Below the pieces are notes generated by a model. It saw only the letters and a program-made list of their open reading frames with translations, did not search any database and was not told where the DNA came from. A DNA stretch of 64,000 bases from Clostridia bacterium (lineage in GTDB: Bacteria; Bacillota; Clostridia; Oscillospirales; Acutalibacteraceae): assembly GCA_017380575.1 (NCBI GenBank), contig JAFODS010000019.1, positions 62,001-126,000 on the forward strand, written 5' to 3'. Positions 1-6,848 of the stretch are shown in pieces (the stretch's first letter is position 1; every line of letters begins with the position of its first letter). A program made the position numbers and the translations under genes.

Positions 1-333
1 ATGGTCAACCACATCATTAAGCTTTTTCTCAGTGATGAGCTTACTCTTGAAACCTCAATGCCTGACCGCGGTGTTGCAACTCTTATGCAGCAGGAGGGCA
101 GAAAGATTGTTCATCTTCTTTTTGCACATACAACAAACAGAGGAGATAACACAGAGGTTATCGAGGATATTGTACCGCTTTATAACATCAAAGTTTCTGT
201 TAAGTGCGACAAACCTTCAAAGGTTTTGCTTGTGCCGCAGAATGAAGAAATCAATTTCGCTTTTGAAGACGGTAAGGTAAGATTTATTGTGCCTGAAGTG
301 AATGTACATCAGATGGTAAGTATAGAGGTGTAA
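1..333 (+). CDS. C-terminal part of a glycoside hydrolase (beta-galactosidase-like, GHL6-type), cut by window edge
   Basis: The readable 110 residues look like the terminal beta-sandwich of large putative glycosidases of the GHL6 or beta-galactosidase trimerisation type. The features are a KIVHLLFAHTTNR stretch, followed by PLYNIKVSVK and a final VPEVNVHQMVSIEV strand, which is the usual ending of these proteins. No catalytic domain is visible, so the true start lies upstream of the window and the ATG at position 1 is probably internal. It ends 3 bp before the next gene and may share a transcript with it. The family assignment is by pattern memory only. Confidence 0.55.
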   Translation: MVNHIIKLFLSDELTLETSMPDRGVATLMQQEGRKIVHLLFAHTTNRGDNTEVIEDIVPLYNIKVSVKCDKPSKVLLVPQNEEINFAFEDGKVRFIVPEVNVHQMVSIEV

Positions 334-336
334 AAA

Positions 337-756
337 ATGGATTTTATTAAAGAAATATTCTTTTCAGATGTTCCCGCAAGTGTGGCAGTTATCTGCCTTA
401 TAGGTTATTTTTGGGGAATGGCAGTAGTTTTTGTTGCTAAGCCTCTTAAAAACGCTGAGTCGTTTTCAATCAAGCCTGTTGATAATGCAGGTAAGACAGA
501 AATAAGAGTTTACTATGGCGGAATTTCTTTCGCTCTCGGTTCATTCCTTCTTTATCTTACACTTGCACTCGGTACCCCGGTTTATTCTCTTGTCGGCGGT
601 TTGTTCTTTGCAACAACGGTGCTTGTTACACGAACAATTTTCCTTTTCGTCGATAAAGGCTGGAAGTGTCCTTACACTAAGCTCGCAATTCCTGCAGAAA
701 GCTTCTTTGTAATAGCACTCTGGATTTGTTTTATTCTTTCAAAAACTTTATATTAA
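337..756 (+). CDS. DUF4345-like small membrane protein
   Basis: This 139-residue protein has four likely membrane segments, at about residues 14-35, 62-78, 82-104 and 117-136. The motif ELR-like EIRVYYGG (55-62), followed by a hydrophobic helix, resembles the DUF4345 family of four-helix membrane proteins, whose function is unknown. It starts 3 bp after the preceding glycosidase fragment, with an AGAGG site just upstream, so the two are likely co-transcribed. A hairpin follows the stop. No catalytic residues were recognised. Confidence 0.6.
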   Translation: MDFIKEIFFSDVPASVAVICLIGYFWGMAVVFVAKPLKNAESFSIKPVDNAGKTEIRVYYGGISFALGSFLLYLTLALGTPVYSLVGGLFFATTVLVTRTIFLFVDKGWKCPYTKLAIPAESFFVIALWICFILSKTLY

Positions 757-777
757 AATCAATATAAAATAGTGATT

Positions 778-802
778 CGGCAGAAGACTTGTTCTTCTGC
801 CG
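778..802 (+). terminator. Hairpin after the DUF4345-like gene
   Basis: A perfect 10-bp stem, CGGCAGAAGA (778-787) with TCTTCTGCCG (793-802), lies 22 bp after the stop and is followed by a moderately T-rich stretch. It probably ends the upstream transcript. Confidence 0.6.
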
Positions 803-834
803 ACTTTATGTTATGCTTTTTTCAGGTGATTATT

Positions 835-1356
835 ATGGAAAATAAGTTGTTTGACAGAAAGTCTTTACGTATAAAAGGTTATGATTATAGCACTCCGGGT
901 GCTTATTTTATTACGTTTTGTACGTACAACCGAAAAAACACACTGTCCCGTATCGTAGGGGCGATTCACGAATCGCCCGAACTGAAATTAACTTTATACG
1001 GAGAAATTGTAGATAAAATTATAAAAAATATACCTTCGCATCTGAATGTTACAGTTGAACGCTATATCATTATGCCAAACCATGTTCATTTGATTGCAGA
1101 AATCAAAACACAAAAGGCTGTGCCGGGAAGAATGCAAGTTCCTGTGAAAACACGTTCCGTAATTTCAAAGACAGTGGGATACATAAAAATGAATGCTTCA
1201 AAGGAAATCCGGCGACAATATGGTGACATTGATGTTTGGCAACGCGGTTATTATGACCATGTAATCCGTAATGCGGAAGATTATGAAAAGATTGCGAACT
1301 ATATGTTGGAAAATCCTGTTCGTTGGGAATTAGATAAATTGTATTCTAAAGCATAA
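835..1356 (+). CDS. REP-associated tyrosine transposase (RAYT, Y1_Tnp/HUH family)
   Basis: The 173-residue protein has the Y1 transposase layout: a YFITFCTYNRK strand at 24-34, the HUH metal-site motif MPNHVHLI at 80-87 (His83 and His85), and a C-terminal WQRGYYDHVIR...YEKIANYMLENP region (135-161) typical of RAYTs. Tyr140 or Tyr150 are nucleophile candidates. RAYTs nick and rejoin REP palindromes that carry a 5' GTAG foot. The start at 835 follows AGGTGA; the longer reading from 772 lacks a site. Codons 41-48 (VGAIHESP) are encoded by a complete REP palindrome (955-978), and an exact inverted copy lies just downstream. The gene is therefore physically linked to its presumed substrate. Confidence 0.85.
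   Translation: MENKLFDRKSLRIKGYDYSTPGAYFITFCTYNRKNTLSRIVGAIHESPELKLTLYGEIVDKIIKNIPSHLNVTVERYIIMPNHVHLIAEIKTQKAVPGRMQVPVKTRSVISKTVGYIKMNASKEIRRQYGDIDVWQRGYYDHVIRNAEDYEKIANYMLENPVRWELDKLYSKA
955..978 (+). repeat. REP palindrome inside the RAYT reading frame
   Basis: A GTAG foot is followed by the self-complementary core GGGCGATTC/GAATCGCCC. It is read in frame as VGAIHESP. Its reverse complement recurs perfectly over 24 bp at 1399-1422. Confidence 0.85.
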
Positions 1357-1357
1357 A

Positions 1358-1388
1358 AAACACGACAGATGAATCTGTCGTGTTTTTT
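1358..1388. terminator. Bidirectional terminator between RAYT and the leftward DUF6440 operon
   Basis: The stem AAACACGACAGA pairs with TCTGTCGTGTTT around a short loop. T runs on the + side and A runs on the other side let it serve both converging transcripts. Confidence 0.8.
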
Positions 1389-1398
1389 GCGTATTGAT

Positions 1399-1422
1399 GG
1401 GCGATTCGTGAATCGCCCCTAC
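1399..1422 (-). repeat. REP palindrome, inverted copy of the one in the RAYT gene
   Basis: This is an exact 24-bp reverse complement of positions 955-978, with its CTAC foot on the right. The two copies flank the 3' two-thirds of the transposase gene in REPIN-like (inverted REP pair) orientation. Confidence 0.85.
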
Positions 1423-1438
1423 CGTTTGATTTTGTTTT

Positions 1439-1621
1439 TTACTCTTCAATTTTCGTTATAACAGGCTTGCCGTCTTTGTCAAGCAGGGGAGTAAGACCTC
1501 CTGAATAACCTGCAAAATGGTAAAGATAATTAACTCCTGTTTCTTTATCAACCCAGATTTCGTTGCCTTCAAGTTTGCCTTGCGTATAAACTTTTTCGAA
1601 TCTTTCATCTTTCTTTGCCAT
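1439..1621 (-). CDS. DUF6440 family protein
   Basis: This 60-residue protein contains EIWVDKETGVNYLYH (21-35) and GYSGGLTPLLDKDGKPV, the typical core of the short DUF6440 family found in Firmicutes and of unknown function. It is charged and soluble, with no signal or membrane segment. It starts 3 bp after the phosphatase stop and is the last gene of the leftward uppP-phosphatase-DUF6440 operon. The region downstream holds the shared terminator and a REP copy. Confidence 0.7.
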   Translation of the reverse strand: MAKKDERFEKVYTQGKLEGNEIWVDKETGVNYLYHFAGYSGGLTPLLDKDGKPVITKIEE

Positions 1622-1624
1622 AAT

Positions 1625-2335
1625 TTAATCTCCGCAAATTCTTTCTTTAATTTTTTTAATCGCCTCGTCACTTACACCTGCACAGCGGATGTAATTTATA
1701 ACTGAGCCGTATTTGCCCTCAATTCTTTCAATAAGAGCCTCCATAGTTTCGGGCAGAGAAAAATGCTTTTCACTGCTTACGTCCCAAAGGATGTCCTTGT
1801 GCTCTTTAATATATGTTTTTACGTAAGTGTAGGTCTGCTGATAGTCTGCAATAATGTCTTCTTTGGAAACACCTGCAATACTCAACAAAAGCATTGTAAG
1901 AATACCTGTTCTGTCTTTACCGAAGAAGCAATTGTAAAGAATAATGCCTTCTTTTGCTTCGGCAATTACGTTGAGGATTTTTGCAATATTCTCTTTGTAA
2001 TTGTCAACAATCATTTCGTATGTGGTTGCAAGGTCAAGGTCCATTCCTTCGTTTGTTGCAACGTTGAATTCGAAAAGCGGAAGGTTGTAAACGTCAGCAC
2101 CGTCAAGGCGGTCAAGGCGCAGGGGTGTTTCCTCTGCCTCATATATTCCTCTCAGGTCAATTGCCGTTTTAACTCCGAGCGTATTCAGCTTTTCGATTTC
2201 CCAATCTTCGGGAGTATTGACAATTCCGCAACGGATGAACCTTCCGAATTTGGTTGCCCCGTCAGCTGTCGGATAACCGCCGATATCACGGCAATTGAGA
2301 ATGTTTTTAAAAATGTGGCGACGAAGAATACTCAT
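1625..2335 (-). CDS. Tyrosine-protein phosphatase (Y_phosphatase3 family)
   Basis: The 236-residue protein begins with NCRDIGGYPTADG (14-26), the family's N-terminal signature. The P-loop NCFFGKDRTG (135-144) gives the C-x5-R catalytic motif with Cys136 and Arg142. The residue before the cysteine is Asn instead of the usual His, and the common CTAGKDR is CFFGKDR. Such enzymes hydrolyse phosphotyrosine or phosphoinositide-like substrates; the substrate here is unknown. It is cytoplasmic, with no signal peptide. It lies 5 bp after uppP in the same operon. Confidence 0.8.
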   Translation of the reverse strand: MSILRRHIFKNILNCRDIGGYPTADGATKFGRFIRCGIVNTPEDWEIEKLNTLGVKTAIDLRGIYEAEETPLRLDRLDGADVYNLPLFEFNVATNEGMDLDLATTYEMIVDNYKENIAKILNVIAEAKEGIILYNCFFGKDRTGILTMLLLSIAGVSKEDIIADYQQTYTYVKTYIKEHKDILWDVSSEKHFSLPETMEALIERIEGKYGSVINYIRCAGVSDEAIKKIKERICGD

Positions 2336-2340
2336 AAATT

Positions 2341-3186
2341 TTACCTTCCGATAAAGTATGCAATAAGAACTATTGCGCCGAGAATGATTCTGTAAATTCC
2401 GAAAAGGTTGAAGTTGTGCTTTTTAATGAAGTTCATAAGGAATCTGATGCAAAGAAGCGAAACTGCAAAAGCGACAATCATTCCGTTGATAAGAATTACA
2501 AACTCCATAACTGAGAAGTTAAAACCGAATTTAAGAAGCTTGAGTGCTGATGCTCCGAGCATTGCGGGAACAGCAAGAAAGAATGTAAATTCAGAAGCAA
2601 CTGTTCTTGATGTGCCGATTGAGATACCGCCAAGGATTGTGGAGCCTGAACGTGATGTGCCGGGGATAAGCGAAAGAGCCTGGAAAAGACCGATAAGAAG
2701 TGCATCCTTATAAGTAAGCTCAGTAAGTTTTCTTACGCGAGGGCGTCTTTTTCTGTTAATGTGTTCAACAACAATAAAGAGGACACCGTAGATGATAAGT
2801 GTGATTGCAACCGTGATGTGATTGTAAAGATACTTGTCAAGAATGTCATCAAAAAGAAGACCGAGAACACCTGCAGGAATTGAGCCGACAAGAACCTTGA
2901 GCCAGAGCTGAACGCTTGCCATACGGATCTTTACTTCTTTCTGTGTGTCTGAAACAGGCACTTTTTTGAACGGCCAGAGCTTGTTCCAGAACATTACAAT
3001 AACAGCCATAATCGCACCGAGCTGAATAACAACAAGGAACATTTCAAAAAATTCAGGATTAACGTCCTGAAAATGGCATATTTTTTCAAGAAGGATCATA
3101 TGTCCCGTACTGCTGATGGGTAACCATTCCGTAATACCCTCAACAATGCCGAAAAGAATTGATTTCAATACGTTAATAATATACAT
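2341..3186 (-). CDS. uppP: Undecaprenyl-diphosphatase UppP (BacA)
   Basis: This integral membrane phosphatase recycles undecaprenyl pyrophosphate to the monophosphate carrier needed for peptidoglycan and surface polymer synthesis. The 281-residue length is normal for the family. The two inverted catalytic motifs are present: EGITEWLPISSTGH at 16-29 and PGTSRSGST at 175-183, each in a hydrophobic context. An AGGAGG site precedes the ATG. The gene leads an operon with a tyrosine phosphatase and a DUF6440 gene. A -35/-10 pair (TTGAAA, TATAAT) lies about 50-75 bp upstream. Confidence 0.95.
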   Translation of the reverse strand: MYIINVLKSILFGIVEGITEWLPISSTGHMILLEKICHFQDVNPEFFEMFLVVIQLGAIMAVIVMFWNKLWPFKKVPVSDTQKEVKIRMASVQLWLKVLVGSIPAGVLGLLFDDILDKYLYNHITVAITLIIYGVLFIVVEHINRKRRPRVRKLTELTYKDALLIGLFQALSLIPGTSRSGSTILGGISIGTSRTVASEFTFFLAVPAMLGASALKLLKFGFNFSVMEFVILINGMIVAFAVSLLCIRFLMNFIKKHNFNLFGIYRIILGAIVLIAYFIGR

Positions 3187-3233
3187 TCAAAAACCTCCTG
3201 AGCTTTTGTTATATTTATACGTCAGTAGAAAGA

Positions 3234-3262
3234 ATTATACAACAAACAAGATTTATTTTCAA
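3234..3262 (-). promoter_or_regulatory. Likely sigma-A promoter for uppP operon
   Basis: On the minus strand TTGAAA is followed after 17 nt by TATAAT, about 50 nt upstream of the uppP start. Confidence 0.65.
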
Positions 3263-3280
3263 TCTTTTTGCAAAAGAAAA

Positions 3281-3302
3281 GAGCGACGATTGCTCGCCGC
3301 TC
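3281..3302 (-). terminator. Terminator of the 3321-4409 gene
   Basis: On the minus strand a GAGCGGCGA/TCGTCGCTC hairpin is followed by TTTTCTTTT, 19 bp after the stop codon. Confidence 0.75.
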
Positions 3303-3320
3303 GTAATCGGTTTATTCAAC

Positions 3321-4409
3321 TTACCACTTGATTTCGTAGATTGACTTTGAACCGAAGGGAAGAACGATACCCATCTTGTCAAAGTTGATTGTCCACTTGA
3401 GGTCGTAGTTAGCTGTAAGAACGTTGCCTGTTGCCTTATCAACTGTAACAACGATTGTTGATGAAGGATATGCCATTGATGCTTTACCAACAAGGCTTAC
3501 TGCAGGACCGGGGATATTATCGTTAACAACACCGGGAAGGATAACGTTGTGAGCCTTCGGGTTGTGGCCTGCGCCGTGCTTGTGAGCATCTGACTTAGCG
3601 TCATCAAGAGTTACGATTGTGATTGTGTAGATGCCGTCTTTCTCTGTGCATGTAGCTGACTTAACATCTGACGGTGTAAGCTGGCTTGCATAGCTTTCGC
3701 CTTCAACCGGATACTTAGCCTTGATGTCAGCACCTGTGTATGTAGCAGCGCCCTGTGAGTTTGACTGGAGCATACCGTCCAACCACTCGTCACCGCCGAG
3801 CATCTTGTAGATACCCTGGATACCGCTGGGGATAGTTGTCTTACCTGCAAGGTAGTTTGTAACTGACTTCTGATTAACAGTCTTAGCACCTGTCTTTACC
3901 TTATTAACAGCTGTGTTGAAGTAGTTGAGTGTTTCAACGCCGTCAGCGGGCTTGCCACCCTTGTCAGCTGTGTCAGCGGGCTTAGTTGTATCAGAAGCGC
4001 CTGCATCACCTGTGCTTGCGTCGGGAGTTGTGTCTGCTGCACCTGCGTCAGGAGTTGTGTCTGTTGCACCTGCATCGGGTGTTGTATCTGCAAGGCTGTC
4101 GCCGCCGCTGAGACCTGCGTCAAGGCTTGAACCGCCGCCAACAGATGAACCTGATGAAGGAACTACAACTGACTCAGTTGCCTTAACCATTTCAGCGAGC
4201 TTATCGAAAGCTGATGACATGCTGAAGAACACAAGAACTGCACAAAGGATAGCTGCGATGCACTTGATTGCAAGAGCTCTGTTAGCTGCTTTGATTTCAG
4301 GATTCTTTTTGTCTTCCTGTCTCTGAGCCTTTCTGGCTGCCTTCTTTTCTAATTTTTCGGCCTTTTTAGTAGCCTTATCTTTCTTAGGAGCTTTTTCTTT
4401 CTTACTCAT
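3321..4409 (-). CDS. Membrane-anchored protein with Thr/Asp/Ala-rich linker, unknown function
   Basis: I do not recognise this 362-residue protein. Residues 1-47 are extremely Lys/Ala-rich and cytoplasmic. One membrane helix follows at about 49-66. Next comes a low-complexity linker (about 80-150) containing imperfect tandem copies of TTPDAGA. A folded C-terminal domain of about 200 residues carries alternating hydrophobic strands such as IYTITIVTLDD and STIVVTVDKATGNV. The shape suggests an extracytoplasmic domain on a flexible stalk. The VTVDKATGNVLTANYDLKW segment is reminiscent of FMN-binding-like or lipoprotein domains, but no diagnostic motif is visible. It is monocistronic, with its own promoter and terminator. 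Confidence 0.75.
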   Translation of the reverse strand: MSKKEKAPKKDKATKKAEKLEKKAARKAQRQEDKKNPEIKAANRALAIKCIAAILCAVLVFFSMSSAFDKLAEMVKATESVVVPSSGSSVGGGSSLDAGLSGGDSLADTTPDAGATDTTPDAGAADTTPDASTGDAGASDTTKPADTADKGGKPADGVETLNYFNTAVNKVKTGAKTVNQKSVTNYLAGKTTIPSGIQGIYKMLGGDEWLDGMLQSNSQGAATYTGADIKAKYPVEGESYASQLTPSDVKSATCTEKDGIYTITIVTLDDAKSDAHKHGAGHNPKAHNVILPGVVNDNIPGPAVSLVGKASMAYPSSTIVVTVDKATGNVLTANYDLKWTINFDKMGIVLPFGSKSIYEIKW

Positions 4410-4439
4410 AATTCTACTACCTTTCCATAGTTTTTTGCT

Positions 4440-4468
4440 ATTATACTATATAAAAACATTTTTTGCAA
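4440..4468 (-). promoter_or_regulatory. Likely promoter for the 3321-4409 gene
   Basis: On the minus strand TTGCAA is followed after 17 nt by TATAAT, about 30 nt upstream of the ATG. Confidence 0.65.
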
Positions 4469-4580
4469 TACTATTGTTCACATTTTGTTAAAATTATTCA
4501 ATAAACGAAATTTTCAATATATCCGTTAATTTGTTTGTACAAATACAGTATGTTGTTAAAGAAGAACTTTTATAAAAGCA

Positions 4581-4630
4581 TTGACACAGAAAGTCAAAGT
4601 GATATAATAAACTTTGTTGAATATCTAACA
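4581..4630 (+). promoter_or_regulatory. Promoter and possible operator of the MarR-ABC operon
   Basis: TTGACA (4581-4586) and TATAAT (4603-4608) are separated by 16 nt. Just downstream, at 4615-4630, lies an imperfect palindrome, TGTT-gaatatct-AACA. It sits where a MarR protein could block its own transcription. The operator role is inferred from position. Confidence 0.65.
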
Positions 4631-4647
4631 TTATCGGAGGGATGATT

Positions 4648-5112
4648 TTGCAAAAACTCAACGATAAGCTTATAAGCACTCAACTTCGCGGTCTTTCGCA
4701 CAGGATTCACCGTTTTCTTGAAAACAGTCCGAATAAAAAAGCGATTGATTCAATAACCGGTACTCACGGCTGGATAATTGCTTTTCTTTCATGCAATAAA
4801 GACAGGGATATCTTCCAGAAGGATGTTGAACGGGAGTTTGACGTAACACGCTCTACGGCATCAAAGGTAATTGATCTTATGGAACAGAAAGGGCTTGTCA
4901 GACGTGAAAAGGTTTCTTGCGATGCCCGTCTTAAAAAGCTTGTTCTGACGGAAGAAGCGGAAGCGATTTCAAAGCTCTTTGAAAAAGACAGACAGTGCCT
5001 TGAAGAAACTCTTACAAAGGGCTTCACGGACGAAGAAAAAGAAACTTTATGTGATTTTATTATAAGAATGAAAACCAATCTTGAAAAGGAGGAAAAAGAA
5101 TGCACGCATTAA
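4648..5112 (+). CDS. MarR family transcriptional regulator
   Basis: This 154-residue winged-helix regulator has the helix-turn-helix FDVTRSTASKVIDLMEQKGL followed by a wing (RREKVSCDARLKKLVLT), then the MarR dimer helices. MarR proteins commonly repress adjacent exporter genes and release DNA on ligand binding. The start is most likely the TTG at 4648, which lies 6 nt after GGAGGG. The ATG at 4642 abuts that site with no spacing and is therefore unlikely. The gene overlaps the downstream ABC subunit by 13 bp, so it is probably the repressor of that exporter. Confidence 0.88.
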   Translation: MQKLNDKLISTQLRGLSHRIHRFLENSPNKKAIDSITGTHGWIIAFLSCNKDRDIFQKDVEREFDVTRSTASKVIDLMEQKGLVRREKVSCDARLKKLVLTEEAEAISKLFEKDRQCLEETLTKGFTDEEKETLCDFIIRMKTNLEKEEKECTH

Positions 5113-6848
5113 AAACACTTATGAAGTGTATACGCGAATATAAAAAGCAGACCATACTGAGTCCTCTTTTTATAGCTCTTGAAGTTCTTATCGAAGTTAT
5201 GATTCCGTTCATAACAGCAAAGCTCATTGACAGTATTGAGGCGCAAGCAGCAATATCTGAAATTGCAAAGCATGGCGGTGTTCTTGTATTGCTTGCGGCA
5301 CTTTCCTTGACGTGCGGTGCTCTGTCGGGTCATTTCTGTGCAGTTGCATCAAGCGGATTTGCTAAAAATCTTCGCCACGATCTCTTTCATAAAGTGCAGG
5401 ACTTTTCTTTCTCAAACATCGATAAGTTCTCAACTTCGAGCCTTGTAACACGTCTTACAACTGACGTTACAAACGTGCAGAATTCATTTATGATGGTAAT
5501 CAGAACGGCTGTGCGAAGCCCGATGATGATTATTTTCTCTGTCATAATGACAATTCAGATAAGCAAAAAGCTTACTCTTATTTTCCTTACAACAATTCCG
5601 TTTCTTATTGTTGGTGTTACATTCATTATGAAGAAGGTTATGCCGTTCTTCAGAAAAATTTTCAAAAAGTATGATGCCCTTAACAATTCGATTCAGGAAA
5701 ACATCAGCGGCATAAGAGCTGTCAAGTCCTTTGTAAGAGAGGATTATGAAAAGCAGAAATTCGGCAAGGCTTCCGATGAAGTGTGTGATAATTTCACAAC
5801 AGCCGATAAGCTTCTTGCTTTCACAAGCCCGATTATGCAGTCAGCTATTTATGTAGTAATGATTCTTATCTGCTATGTCGGTGCAAAGACAATCATATCT
5901 TCGGGTAACACTGAGCTTACCGTCGGCGGACTTTCGTCAGTTATGACCTACGGTATGCAGGTTCTTATGAGCCTTCTTATGGTTTCAATGATATTTGTTA
6001 TGATTTCAATGTCAGTTACAGCGGCAAACCGTATCGTTGAAGTTCTTGAAGAGGAAGGAACAATTAAAAATCCCGAAAATCCCGTTATGCAGGTTAAGGA
6101 CGGAAGCATCAGCTTTGAAAACGTAAGCTTCGCATATTCTTCAACGGCAGAAAGAAAGACACTCGAAAATATAAACCTTACAATTAATTCAGGTGAAACC
6201 GTAGGAATTATCGGCGCAACGGGCAGCAGCAAAACTTCACTCATTCAGCTCATTTCAAGATTGTATGATGTCAACGACGGCTCGGTCAAAGTTGGTGGAA
6301 TCGACGTAAAAGAATATGATGTCAGAACGCTCAGAGATGCAGTTTCTGTTGTTTTGCAGAAAAACGTTCTCTTCTCCGGAACAGTCAGCGAAAACCTCAG
6401 GTGGGGTAACAAGGATGCAACGGATGAAGAAATCCGTCACGCATGCAAGCTTGCTCAGGCAGATGAATTCGTTTCTGCTATGCCCGACGGCTACAATACA
6501 ATGATTGAACGCGGCGGTACTAACGTATCGGGCGGACAGAAACAGCGTCTTTGTATCGCAAGAGCTTTGCTCAAAAAACCGCATATTCTTGTTCTTGACG
6601 ATTCAACGAGTGCCGTTGATACCAAGACAGATGCACTTATCAGAAAAGCATTCAGAGATGAAATTCCTGATACAACAAAAATTATCATCGCGCAAAGAAT
6701 TTCTTCCGTTCAGGAAGCGGATAAAATTATCGTAATGGATAACGGCACAGTAAACGGTGTCGGCACTCACGATGAACTTCTTGCAACGAATGAGATTTAC
6801 CGCGAAGTGTTTGAAACACAGACGAAGGCAGGTGACTTTGATGACTAA
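5100..6848 (+). CDS. ABC exporter half-transporter, degenerate-site subunit (TM287/LmrC-like)
   Basis: The 582-residue protein has an N-terminal six-helix export domain (about 15-310) and a C-terminal ATPase domain. The Walker A is GATGSSKT (around 372-379) and the signature is VSGGQ (around 476). The Walker B is LVLDD (around 497-501), where Asp replaces the catalytic Glu, and the switch His is replaced by Gln in IIIAQRIS. These losses are the hallmark of the subunit that supplies the non-hydrolysing site in heterodimeric exporters such as TM287/288. It overlaps the regulator upstream and the partner subunit downstream. It likely exports drugs or lipids; the substrate is unknown. Confidence 0.9.
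   Translation: MHALKTLMKCIREYKKQTILSPLFIALEVLIEVMIPFITAKLIDSIEAQAAISEIAKHGGVLVLLAALSLTCGALSGHFCAVASSGFAKNLRHDLFHKVQDFSFSNIDKFSTSSLVTRLTTDVTNVQNSFMMVIRTAVRSPMMIIFSVIMTIQISKKLTLIFLTTIPFLIVGVTFIMKKVMPFFRKIFKKYDALNNSIQENISGIRAVKSFVREDYEKQKFGKASDEVCDNFTTADKLLAFTSPIMQSAIYVVMILICYVGAKTIISSGNTELTVGGLSSVMTYGMQVLMSLLMVSMIFVMISMSVTAANRIVEVLEEEGTIKNPENPVMQVKDGSISFENVSFAYSSTAERKTLENINLTINSGETVGIIGATGSSKTSLIQLISRLYDVNDGSVKVGGIDVKEYDVRTLRDAVSVVLQKNVLFSGTVSENLRWGNKDATDEEIRHACKLAQADEFVSAMPDGYNTMIERGGTNVSGGQKQRLCIARALLKKPHILVLDDSTSAVDTKTDALIRKAFRDEIPDTTKIIIAQRISSVQEADKIIVMDNGTVNGVGTHDELLATNEIYREVFETQTKAGDFDD

Noticed and set aside
772..834. Longer N-terminus of the RAYT gene
   Set aside because: The extension crosses the upstream terminator hairpin and lacks a ribosome binding site; the ATG at 835 has AGGTGA before it.
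3321..4409. FMN-binding domain protein
   Set aside because: There is some resemblance in strand pattern, but no Ser/Thr flavinylation motif or other signature could be seen.
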